Shown one piece after another: positions 16,882 to 24,079 of a stretch of DNA of 64,000 nucleotides. The notes below the pieces were generated by a model. The model saw nothing but the letters and a program-made list of their open reading frames with translations, was not told where the DNA came from and searched no databases. The position numbers and the translations under genes were made by a program. Numbering within the stretch: position 1 is the first letter of the stretch; the number at the start of each line of letters is the position of its first letter. Source of the DNA: Streptomyces antarcticus (GTDB lineage: Bacteria > Actinomycetota > Actinomycetes > Streptomycetales > Streptomycetaceae); the NCBI RefSeq assembly GCF_026627255.1, contig NZ_JAPNLM010000015.1, positions 86,518 to 150,517 on the forward strand, written 5' to 3'.

Positions 16882-17655
16882 ATGGCAACGCTTGAAATCC
16901 ACGACCTGCACGTCACCGTCGAGACCGGCGACTCGGCGACGGGTGCCCGCGAGATCCTCAAGGGCGTCGACCTCACCGTCAAGCAGGGTGAGACGCACGC
17001 CATCATGGGTCCGAACGGCTCCGGCAAGTCCACCCTGGCCTACTCGCTGGCCGGTCACCCGAAGTACACCATCACCGGTGGCACCGTGACCCTCGACGGC
17101 GAAGACGTCCTGGAGATGTCCGTCGACGAGCGCGCCCGCGCCGGCCTGTTCCTCGCCATGCAGTACCCGGTCGAGGTCCCTGGCGTCTCGGTCTCCAACT
17201 TCCTGCGCACCTCGGCCACCGCGATCCGCGGCGAGGCGCCGAAGCTGCGTACCTGGGTGAAGGAGGTCAAGGCCGCCATGGAGCAGCTCTCCATGGACAC
17301 CTCCTTCGCCGAGCGCAACGTCAACGAGGGCTTCTCCGGCGGTGAGAAGAAGCGCCACGAGATCCTCCAGCTGGAGCTCCTCAAGCCGAAGATCGCGATC
17401 CTCGACGAGACCGACTCCGGCCTGGACGTCGACGCCCTGCGCGTCGTCTCCGAGGGCGTCAACCGGGTCCGCGAGGGTGGCGAGGTCGGCACGCTGCTGA
17501 TCACCCACTACACGCGCATCCTGCGCTACATCAAGCCCGACTTCGTTCACGTGTTCGCGAACGGCCGCATCGCCGAGTCCGGTGGCGCCGAGCTCGCCGA
17601 CCAGCTGGAGGCCGAGGGCTACGACAAGTACGTGAAGGGTGGCGCGACCGCGTGA
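16882..17655 (+). CDS. sufC: Fe-S cluster assembly ATPase SufC
   Basis: A 257-aa ABC-type ATPase that powers conformational change of SufBCD. Walker A is GPNGSGKST near residue 40, the signature EGFSGGEKKRHEI near 150, and Walker B AILDETDSGLD near 173, all with the SufC-specific form. Its start is seven bases after the ferredoxin gene, and its TGA overlaps the sufS GTG. Confidence 0.97.
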   Translation: MATLEIHDLHVTVETGDSATGAREILKGVDLTVKQGETHAIMGPNGSGKSTLAYSLAGHPKYTITGGTVTLDGEDVLEMSVDERARAGLFLAMQYPVEVPGVSVSNFLRTSATAIRGEAPKLRTWVKEVKAAMEQLSMDTSFAERNVNEGFSGGEKKRHEILQLELLKPKIAILDETDSGLDVDALRVVSEGVNRVREGGEVGTLLITHYTRILRYIKPDFVHVFANGRIAESGGAELADQLEAEGYDKYVKGGATA

Positions 17656-18908
17656 CACAGCTGCCTGGCCTCCTCGACACCGAGGCGATCCGCAAGGACT
17701 TCCCCCTGCTGGATCGTGTGGTCCACGACGGGAAGAAGATCGTTTACCTGGACAACGCTGCGACCTCGCAGAAGCCGCGCCAGGTGCTCGACGCGCTGAA
17801 CGAGTACTACGAGCAGCACAACGCCAACGTCCACCGCGGCGTGCACGTGCTCGCCGAGGAGGCCACGGCGCTGTACGAGGGCGCTCGCGACAAGGTCGCC
17901 GCCTTCATCAACGCTCCGAGCCGCAACGAGGTGATCTTCACCAAGAACGCCTCGGAGTCGCTCAACCTGGTCGCGAACATGCTCGGCTGGGCGGACGAGC
18001 CCTACCGGGTCGACCGCGAGACCGAGATCGCCATCACGGAGATGGAGCACCACTCCAACATCGTCCCGTGGCAGCTGCTCGCGCAGCGCACCGGAGCGAA
18101 GCTGAAGTGGTTCGGCCTCACCGACGACGGCCGGCTCGACCTGTCCAACATCGAAGAGGTCATCACGGAGAAGACGAAGATCGTCTCCTTCACGCTGGTC
18201 TCCAACATCATGGGCACGGTCAACCCGGTCGAGGCGATCGTCCGGCGCGCCCAGGACGTCGGCGCGCTGGTGCTGATCGACGCCTCCCAGGCCGCTCCGC
18301 ACATGCCGCTGGACGTGCAGGCGCTCGGCGCCGACTTCGTGGCCTTCACCGGCCACAAGATGTGCGGCCCGACCGGCATCGGCGTCCTCTGGGGCCGCCA
18401 GGAGCTGCTCGAGGACCTGCCGCCGTTCCTCGGCGGCGGCGAGATGATCGAGACCGTGTCGATGCACGCCTCGACGTACGCCCCGGCGCCCCACAAGTTC
18501 GAGGCGGGCACGCCCCCGATCGCCCAGGCCGTCGGCCTCGGCGCGGCCGTGGACTACCTGACCGCGATCGGCATGGACAAGATCGCCGCGCACGAGCACG
18601 CGATCACCGAGTACGCGGTCAGGCGCCTCCTGGAGGTGCCCGACCTGCGGATCATCGGCCCCGCCACGGCCGAGGACCGCGGCGCCGCGATCTCCTTCAC
18701 GCTCGGTGACATCCACCCGCACGACGTCGGCCAGGTTCTGGACGAGCAGGGCATCGCGGTCCGCGTGGGACACCACTGCGCGCGCCCGGTCTGCCTGCGG
18801 TACGGAATTCCTGCGACGACGCGGGCGTCTTTCTACCTGTACTCCTCTCCGGCCGAGGTCGACGCGCTGATCGACGGCCTGGAGCACGTACGTAACTTCT
18901 TCGGATGA
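17652..18908 (+). CDS. sufS: Cysteine desulfurase SufS
   Basis: A 418-aa class V, group II cysteine desulfurase that abstracts sulfur from L-cysteine as a persulfide. The PLP lysine is K236 (FTGHKMCGPTGIGVLWG), the catalytic cysteine is C376 (RVGHHCARPVC), and substrate/cofactor motifs include YLDNAATSQKP and TEMEHHSN. The GTG start overlaps the sufC stop (GTGA). SufU, its sulfur acceptor, follows 31 bases on. Confidence 0.96.
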   Translation: MTQLPGLLDTEAIRKDFPLLDRVVHDGKKIVYLDNAATSQKPRQVLDALNEYYEQHNANVHRGVHVLAEEATALYEGARDKVAAFINAPSRNEVIFTKNASESLNLVANMLGWADEPYRVDRETEIAITEMEHHSNIVPWQLLAQRTGAKLKWFGLTDDGRLDLSNIEEVITEKTKIVSFTLVSNIMGTVNPVEAIVRRAQDVGALVLIDASQAAPHMPLDVQALGADFVAFTGHKMCGPTGIGVLWGRQELLEDLPPFLGGGEMIETVSMHASTYAPAPHKFEAGTPPIAQAVGLGAAVDYLTAIGMDKIAAHEHAITEYAVRRLLEVPDLRIIGPATAEDRGAAISFTLGDIHPHDVGQVLDEQGIAVRVGHHCARPVCLRYGIPATTRASFYLYSSPAEVDALIDGLEHVRNFFG

Positions 18909-18939
18909 CGAAGGACACGACGAAGGTGTTGGGGCCGCA

Positions 18940-19401
18940 GTGAAGATGGATTCGATGTACCAGGAACTGATCCTGGACCACTACAAGCACCCGCACGGGC
19001 GTGGCCTGCGCGAGGGCGACGCCGAGGTGCACCACGTCAACCCCACCTGCGGTGACGAGATCACACTGCGCGTGAAGTACGACGGGGAGACGCTGACCGA
19101 CGTCTCGTACGAGGGTCAGGGCTGCTCCATCAGCCAGGCCAGCGCGTCCGTACTGAACGAGCTGCTCGTCGGCAAGGAGCTGGCCGAGGCGCGGAAGATC
19201 CAGGAAGTGTTCCTGGAGCTGATGCAGTCCAAGGGCAAGCTGGAGCCGACCGAGGAGATGGAGGAGGTGCTGGAGGACGCGGTCGCGTTCGCCGGCGTCT
19301 CCAAGTATCCGGCGCGTGTGAAATGTGCTCTGCTGAGCTGGATGGCGTGGAAGGACGCGACCGCCCAGGCACTGGGCGGCGCGGAGAGGGAGACGGTATG
19401 A
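18940..19401 (+). CDS. sufU: Fe-S cluster assembly sulfur-transfer protein SufU
   Basis: A 153-aa SufU/IscU-like protein. The zinc/cluster ligands C37 and D39 (NPTCGDEI), C62 (GQGCSISQAS) and C129 (RVKCALLSW) are all present, with the SufU-type insertion between the second and third cysteine. In Gram-positive bacteria SufU accepts persulfide from SufS. A GTG at 18940 is used (an ATG two codons later is possible). Its stop overlaps the next gene as ATGA. Confidence 0.95.
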   Translation: MKMDSMYQELILDHYKHPHGRGLREGDAEVHHVNPTCGDEITLRVKYDGETLTDVSYEGQGCSISQASASVLNELLVGKELAEARKIQEVFLELMQSKGKLEPTEEMEEVLEDAVAFAGVSKYPARVKCALLSWMAWKDATAQALGGAERETV

Positions 19402-19742
19402 CCGACAACGCGACGCCCGAGGCGTCGATCAAGCCGGCCACCGAGGAGGAGGTCCGCGAGGCCCTCTACGACGTGGTCGACCCCGAGCTGGGCATCGACG
19501 TCGTCAACCTGGGCCTGATCTACGGGATCCACGTCGACGACGCGAACATCGCCACCCTCGACATGACGCTGACGTCGGCGGCCTGCCCGCTGACGGACGT
19601 CATCGAGGACCAGGCGAAGTCGGCGACGGACGGCATCGTCAACGAACTGCGCATCAACTGGGTCTGGATGCCCCCGTGGGGCCCGGACAAGATCACGGAC
19701 GACGGTCGTGAGCAGCTTCGCGCGCTCGGCTTCAACGTCTGA
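19398..19742 (+). CDS. Metal-sulfur cluster assembly factor (SufT/PaaD-like, MIP18 family)
   Basis: A 114-aa protein of the MIP18/DUF59 family. LYDVVDPELGIDVVNLGLIY and LTSAACPLTDVI with its conserved cysteine are the family hallmarks. Such proteins (SufT, PaaD) help deliver Fe-S clusters to client enzymes. It is translationally coupled to sufU and is the last gene of the suf operon, followed 16 bases later by a strong terminator. Confidence 0.93.
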   Translation: MTDNATPEASIKPATEEEVREALYDVVDPELGIDVVNLGLIYGIHVDDANIATLDMTLTSAACPLTDVIEDQAKSATDGIVNELRINWVWMPPWGPDKITDDGREQLRALGFNV

Positions 19743-19758
19743 TCGACGCCCGCGTGTG

Positions 19759-19790
19759 AGGGCCCCCGGCACGGTCGTGCCGGGGGCCCT
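19759..19790 (+). terminator. Perfect-stem terminator of the suf operon
   Basis: A 14-bp perfect inverted repeat (AGGGCCCCCGGCAC at 19759-19772 and its complement at 19777-19790) with a 4-base GGTC loop, followed by a short pyrimidine stretch. It closes the suf operon. Confidence 0.85.
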
Positions 19791-19895
19791 CCCTGTTCTC
19801 CGGGCGGACGGGTGGTGGGCACCGGGAGTTGGCCGCGGTGGCCGAATCTTCTCGACGGCCGTCACGACGTGGCGCAGCACTGGAGAGGACCCCCT

Positions 19896-21293
19896 GTGAC
19901 CGTTCGCCTTTCACCGGCCCGCCGCCGTCTGGGCGCCGCGGGAGCCGCGGGAGCCGCGGCCCTGCTCGTCGCGGGGCTGGGCGCCCCCGCGCACGCCGCC
20001 GGGTACGCCGACCCGACGATCTCGCTGTCCGCCACGCACCTCAGCGGCGCGGTGGGCGCGTACGGCGACCCGTCCGTGACGGTGGACGTCGAGCAGGCCG
20101 GGATGCCGGCCGGCCTCCTGCGGCTGCGGGTGGTGTCGTCCAGCGACCCCTCGGTGGCGGGCGTGGGCGACGTGCGGCAGGAGCGGACCCGGACGGGCGA
20201 CCGGACCCTGACCGTGCGGGCCCGCGCGCAGGGGTACACCGACCTGGTCCTGGAGGTGACCGGGCGCGGCGGGAAGACCGCGACCGCGACCCTGTCCTAC
20301 GCCGCCTCGGCGCGGGTCGCCGGAGCGCCGGCCACGCGGTACCTCACCGGGTCCTCGGACGCCTCCGCCGCGGTCGACGCGGGCGGCGGGCACGTGCTGG
20401 TGGCCGACGACGAGTCCAACGTGCTGCGGCTCTACGACCGCTCCCGCTCGGGCGCGCCGGTGAAGACCTGGGACCTCGGCCCCGCCCTGGGCTGGAAGAA
20501 GGAGGCCGACATCGAGGCCGCCGCCCGGGTGGGCGACACCGTCTACTGGACCGGCTCGCTGGGCAACAACAAGGACGGCAAGTACAAGGCGGAGCGGAAC
20601 ACCGTCTTCACCACGAGGATCACCGGCTCGGGCGCCGCCACGGAGGTCACCTTCGGCAGCGCCTACAAGGGCCTGCGCGAGGACCTGGTCGCCTGGGACG
20701 CGGCGCACGGCGACCGCTACGGCTTCGCGGCCGGGACGGCGAACGGCCAGGTGCCGAAGCGGATCGACGGCTTCAACGTGGAGGGGCTGGAGTTCGCACC
20801 GGGCTCCACGACCACGGCCTACCTGGGCTTCCGGGCCCCGCTGGCCCCGGCGGTGCCGGGGGGCAGGGCGCTGGTCGTGCCGGTCACCAACATCGACCGG
20901 GTCCTGGCGGACGGCGCCAAGGCGGTCTTCGGCGAGCCGATCGAGATGGACCTCGGCGGCCTGGCCGTCCGGGACCTCCGAAAGAACGCGGCCGGCCAGT
21001 ACCTGATCCTCGCCGGCTCCTTCGCCGCCGACGACAACTCCGACCCGTACGCGCTCTACCAGTGGGACGGCGTCCCCGGCCACGCCCCGAGGAAGCGGGC
21101 GGACCTGCCGACCACCGACCCCGGCGGCTGGGAGGCCGTGGTCAGCGTGCCCGACCTGCGCGTGCGCGGCGCCCGCGTCCAGCTGATCACCGACAGCGGC
21201 GCCGCCGACCTGTACGGGGACGGCACGGAGGCCAAGGACCTCGACCACCCGGAGTGGAAGAAGGCGCGGGCGGCCTGGTTCACCCTGGGGTGA
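19896..21293 (+). CDS. Secreted beta-propeller-like protein (DUF3616-type)
   Basis: A 465-aa exported protein. The N-terminus has arginines (SPARRRLGAAGAAG), a hydrophobic stretch and the cleavage-like APAHAAG near residue 34. An immunoglobulin-like region (residues 40-140, DPTISLSATHLSG to TATATLSYAAS) is followed by a repeated beta-rich part with VLVADDESNVLRLYD, KKEADIEAAARVGDTVYWTGS and FNVEGLEFAPGSTTTAYLGF, the pattern of DUF3616 proteins. Function is unknown; a propeller that binds a polymer or metal is plausible. The GTG at 19896 follows GGAGAGGA with an 8-base gap. It is monocistronic after the suf terminator. Confidence 0.8.
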   Translation: MTVRLSPARRRLGAAGAAGAAALLVAGLGAPAHAAGYADPTISLSATHLSGAVGAYGDPSVTVDVEQAGMPAGLLRLRVVSSSDPSVAGVGDVRQERTRTGDRTLTVRARAQGYTDLVLEVTGRGGKTATATLSYAASARVAGAPATRYLTGSSDASAAVDAGGGHVLVADDESNVLRLYDRSRSGAPVKTWDLGPALGWKKEADIEAAARVGDTVYWTGSLGNNKDGKYKAERNTVFTTRITGSGAATEVTFGSAYKGLREDLVAWDAAHGDRYGFAAGTANGQVPKRIDGFNVEGLEFAPGSTTTAYLGFRAPLAPAVPGGRALVVPVTNIDRVLADGAKAVFGEPIEMDLGGLAVRDLRKNAAGQYLILAGSFAADDNSDPYALYQWDGVPGHAPRKRADLPTTDPGGWEAVVSVPDLRVRGARVQLITDSGAADLYGDGTEAKDLDHPEWKKARAAWFTLG

Positions 21294-21302
21294 TCCGTGT
21301 GT

Positions 21303-21338
21303 GTACGGGCGTACGCAACGTTGTGTACGCTCGTACAC
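21303..21338. promoter_or_regulatory. Twin palindromic operators and leaderless promoter of the SMR-TetR pair
   Basis: Two palindromes precede the SMR gene: GTACG-GG-CGTAC (21303-21314) and the perfect GTGTACG-CT-CGTACAC (21323-21338), centres 22 bp apart, two helical turns. The second contains TACGCT (21326-21331), a -10 hexamer that ends 7 bases before the ATG, and it touches the start codon. This is the expected arrangement for autoregulation by the TetR protein encoded downstream. Confidence 0.7.
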
Positions 21339-21662
21339 ATGCCGTACCTACTGCTCGCCGCGGCCATCGCCGCCGAGGTCGCCGGAACCACCGCCATGAA
21401 GTACAGCGACGGGTTCACGAAGCTGTGGCCGTCGCTGGGCACGCTGCTGGGGTGCGCCATCGCCTTCACCCTGCTCGCGCAGACGCTGAAGACGATGTCG
21501 GTCGGCACGGCGTACGCGATCTGGGCGGGCGTGGGCACGGCCGCCATCGCCGCCATCGGCATGGTGTTCATGGGGGAGGCGGCCGGCGCCGCGAAGATCT
21601 GCGGCATCGCGCTGGTGATCGGCGGGGTGGTCCTGCTGAACGTCGGCGGGGCGGCGCACTGA
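21339..21662 (+). CDS. Small multidrug resistance (SMR) efflux protein
   Basis: A 107-aa SMR/QacE-type transporter with four transmembrane helices. The essential membrane glutamate is in AAEVAGTTAMKYSDGF (about residue 13), and WAGVGTAAIAAIGMVFMGE and GIALVIGGVVLLN form helices 3 and 4. SMR dimers exchange protons for lipophilic cations. The ATG at 21339 is probably at the very 5' end of a leaderless transcript. The stop overlaps the TetR start, so pump and regulator are coupled. Confidence 0.93.
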   Translation: MPYLLLAAAIAAEVAGTTAMKYSDGFTKLWPSLGTLLGCAIAFTLLAQTLKTMSVGTAYAIWAGVGTAAIAAIGMVFMGEAAGAAKICGIALVIGGVVLLNVGGAAH

Positions 21663-22213
21663 TGGCCCCGGGCGTCCGCCGGTACGACCCCGACCGGCGG
21701 CAGCGGATCGTCGACGCGGCCATCCGGGTGGTCGGGGCCCAGGGCATCGCGGGGCTGAGCCACCGCAGCGCGGCCGCGGAGGCCGACGTACCGCTCGGGT
21801 CGACCACATACCACTTCAAGACCCTGGACGACCTGCTGGTCGCGGCGCTGCGCCAGGCCAACGAGGGCTTCGCGCGGGCCGTGGCGGACTCCGGGGCCCT
21901 GGCCGACCCGGACACGGACCTCGCGGCGGCGCTGGCGCGGCTGCTGGGCGAGTTCCTGACGGCCGACCGGGGCCGGGCGGAGCTGGAGTACGAGCTGTAC
22001 CTGGAAGCCCTGCGGCGCCCCGCGCTGCGGCCGGTGGCGGCGCAGTGGTGCGAGGCGGTGGCGCGGGCGCTGGAGGCGCGGACGGATCCGGTGACGGCGC
22101 GGGCCCTGGTGGCGGTGGTCGACGGCATCGGGCTGCAGGTGCTGCTGACGGACGCGGAGTACGACGAGCCGTACGCGCGCGAGGTCCTGGGGCGGGTGCT
22201 GGGCCGGAGCTGA
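21662..22213 (+). CDS. TetR-family transcriptional regulator
   Basis: A 183-aa TetR repressor. The N-terminal helix-turn-helix is RRQRIVDAAIRVVGAQGIAGLSHRSAAAEADVP followed by GSTTYHFKTLDDLL, the family signature. The C-terminal helices (FLTADRGRAELEYELYLEALRRP) form the ligand and dimer domain. It overlaps the SMR gene by one base, and the two palindromes upstream of that gene are its likely operators. The inducer is probably a cationic compound exported by the pump. Confidence 0.9.
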   Translation: MAPGVRRYDPDRRQRIVDAAIRVVGAQGIAGLSHRSAAAEADVPLGSTTYHFKTLDDLLVAALRQANEGFARAVADSGALADPDTDLAAALARLLGEFLTADRGRAELEYELYLEALRRPALRPVAAQWCEAVARALEARTDPVTARALVAVVDGIGLQVLLTDAEYDEPYAREVLGRVLGRS

Positions 22214-22251
22214 GGCCGGCGGGGCGGGAGGGTCGGCCGCGCCGGGCCGGT

Positions 22252-22370
22252 GTCCGTCGTCGCGCGGTCGTCCGTGCGTGTCCGTGTCCGCGGCCGCGCG
22301 GTCGTCCGTGTGTGTGGTCGCGCGGTGGTCCGTGTCCGTGGTCGCGGTCGTTCGTGTGCGTGTTCCGTGC
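22252..22370. repeat. Degenerate tandem repeats between tetR and dapD
   Basis: Four imperfect copies of a 21-34-base unit with the core CGCGCGGTCGTCCGTG (starting at 22261, 22295, 22319 and about 22340) separated by GTGTCCGTG-like spacers. The strand composition is strongly G/T-rich. No gene fits here. It may have arisen by slippage. Confidence 0.6.
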
Positions 22371-22447
22371 ACGTTCTGGACGGGGGACACGGACCGGCAC
22401 ATGAGACCGGTTCGCGACCGCGGGCCGTCGCCGGTTAGGTTTCGGGC

Positions 22448-23428
22448 ATGACTGCTACGCGTACCACCGGCGCCGTCGCCGCCGGACTTGCCACCATCAC
22501 CGCCGACGGCACCGTCCTCGACACCTGGTTCCCCGCCCCCCGGCTGGTCGCCGAGCCCGGCCCGGCCGGCACCGAGCGCCTCACCGCCGAACAGGCCGTG
22601 GAGCTGCTCGGCGCCACCGCGCCGAAGGCGATCCGCTCGGACGCGGTCCGCGGCGTCGAGGTCGTAGCCGTCCGCACCGTCATCAGCTCCCTCGAGGACA
22701 AGCCGCTGGACGCGCACGACGCGTACCTGCGCCTGCACCTGCTCAGCCACCGCCTGGTCAAGCCGCACGGGCAGAACCTCGACGGCGTCTTCGGCCTGCT
22801 CACCAACGTCGCCTGGACCTCGCTCGGCCCGGTCGCGGTCGACCAGGTCGAGACCGTCCGCCTCAACGCGCGCGCCGAAGGCCTGCACCTCCAGGTCACC
22901 TCGATCGACAAGTTCCCGCGGATGACGGATTACGTCGCCCCCAAGGGCGTGCGCATCGCCGACGCGGACCGTGTCCGCCTCGGCGCGTACCTCGCCGAGG
23001 GCACCACCGTGATGCACGAGGGCTTCGTCAACTTCAACGCCGGGACCCTGGGCACCTCCATGGTCGAGGGCCGCATCTCCGCCGGCGTCGTCGTCGGCGA
23101 CGGCTCCGACATCGGCGGCGGCGCGTCCACCATGGGCACCCTGTCGGGCGGCGGCAAGCAGATCATCTCGATCGGCGAGCGCACCCTGATCGGCGCCGAG
23201 GCGGGCGTGGGCATCGCGCTGGGCGACGAGTGCGTCGTCGAAGCCGGCCTCTACGTGACCTCGGGCACCCGCGTCACCCTTCCGGACGGCCAGATCGTCA
23301 AGGCCCTGGAGCTCTCGGGCGCCAGCAACATCCTCTTCCGCCGCAACTCGGTGACCGGCGCGGTCGAGGCCCGCCCGTACAAGGCGGCCTGGGGCGGCCT
23401 GAACGAGGTCCTGCACAGCCACAACTGA
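22448..23428 (+). CDS. dapD: 2,3,4,5-Tetrahydropyridine-2,6-dicarboxylate N-succinyltransferase
   Basis: A 326-aa DapD of the actinobacterial type, succinylating tetrahydrodipicolinate in the lysine/meso-diaminopimelate pathway. The left-handed beta-helix with hexapeptide repeats is visible from about residue 175 (GAYLAEGTTVMHEGFVNFNA, ISAGVVVGDGSDIGGGAST, GERTLIGAEAGVGIALGDE). The N-terminal 110 residues are the actinobacteria-specific domain. TAGGTT at 22436-22441 ends 6 bases before the ATG, predicting a leaderless mRNA. A terminator follows. Confidence 0.93.
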   Translation: MTATRTTGAVAAGLATITADGTVLDTWFPAPRLVAEPGPAGTERLTAEQAVELLGATAPKAIRSDAVRGVEVVAVRTVISSLEDKPLDAHDAYLRLHLLSHRLVKPHGQNLDGVFGLLTNVAWTSLGPVAVDQVETVRLNARAEGLHLQVTSIDKFPRMTDYVAPKGVRIADADRVRLGAYLAEGTTVMHEGFVNFNAGTLGTSMVEGRISAGVVVGDGSDIGGGASTMGTLSGGGKQIISIGERTLIGAEAGVGIALGDECVVEAGLYVTSGTRVTLPDGQIVKALELSGASNILFRRNSVTGAVEARPYKAAWGGLNEVLHSHN

Positions 23429-23485
23429 TGCCCCACCGCCGGTGCCGCGGCTGACCCGCTGCCGGCGGCCGGTGCCGGTCGTCAC

Positions 23486-23518
23486 TGAGCGCCCTCCCGC
23501 AGTCCGGGAGGGCGCTCA
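23486..23518 (+). terminator. dapD terminator
   Basis: A 14-bp perfect inverted repeat, TGAGCGCCCTCCCG (23486-23499) and its complement (23505-23518), with loop CAGTC. It lies between dapD and the oppositely oriented small membrane protein gene and may serve both. Confidence 0.8.
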
Positions 23519-23561
23519 GCGGCGTTTCGGGCCTGGGCGGAGCCCGGGACGGCCTGGCGGT

Positions 23562-23816
23562 CTAGCGCAGGGGGATCGTGCGGATCAGGCCCGCGAAGGC
23601 CTGCTGCTCCGCCTCCGTCAGCTCCACCGACTCCATCGGGTGCGCGGCGCGGGTGCGCTGTACCGGGATGGCCGACAGGCCGTCGAAGGCGCCGGGCTCC
23701 GGGTGGTGGAAGCGGCTGTCCCACAGCATGTGACCGAGGCCGACGACCCAGACGAAAGCGGCCACGAACAGGACGGCGAGGCCGATTTCCTGGGCGAGGG
23801 AGATGGAGGGGAACAC
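23562..23816 (-). CDS. Small membrane protein, 84 aa
   Basis: A short protein with one clear transmembrane helix (EIGLAVLFVAAFVWVVGLGHML, about residues 9-30) and a cytoplasmic tail with RFHHPEPGAFDGLSAIP and a charged end. No family with known function is recognised. The GTG at 23816 was chosen because GGAGG lies 5 bases before it; TTG codons further upstream would fall in a GTACAAGGCG/GTACAAGACC repeat. It converges with dapD. Confidence 0.65.
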   Translation of the reverse strand: MFPSISLAQEIGLAVLFVAAFVWVVGLGHMLWDSRFHHPEPGAFDGLSAIPVQRTRAAHPMESVELTEAEQQAFAGLIRTIPLR

Positions 23817-24010
23817 GCGGTCCTCCAGGGAGAGCGGGCGGTACAAGGCGGTACAAGACCGGGCGTGCGGATACTCAACACCACAACCGGTCCATTCGGT
23901 AGGGATGTGTCGAACGTCACGCCAGGGCCGAAAGTCCCCAACTCGCCCGTGAAGGGCACGAAGGAGACGAACGCCCGGCGGACGTGAAGGGGCGTCCGTG
24001 TCGAAGCAGT

Positions 24011-24064
24011 GGGCCCGGCCGCGGGGGTACCCCCGCGGTAGCGGCCGGGGAGTCGGCCGGGCCC
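24011..24064. terminator. Compound palindrome after the nuclease gene
   Basis: A perfect 20-bp palindrome (CCGCGGGGGT and its complement, 24019-24038) sits inside a wider inverted repeat, GGGCCCGGCC (24011-24020) with GGCCGGGCCC (24055-24064). It lies 16 bases beyond the stop of the minus-strand nuclease gene and can terminate it. Confidence 0.6.
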
Positions 24065-24079
24065 TCTGCGGTCCGGGGG

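Noticed and set aside
22214..22447. Small Val/Arg/Gly-rich reading frames over the repeats
   Set aside because: They are low-complexity by-products of the tandem repeats with no start signals.
23838..23857. TTG starts for the 84-aa membrane protein in the GTACAAG repeats
   Set aside because: The GTG at 23816 has GGAGG at ideal spacing; the TTG codons have none.
24019..24038. Perfect 20-bp palindrome as an attachment or recombination site
   Set aside because: It is placed as a terminator after the nuclease gene and no integrase or repeat partner is present.
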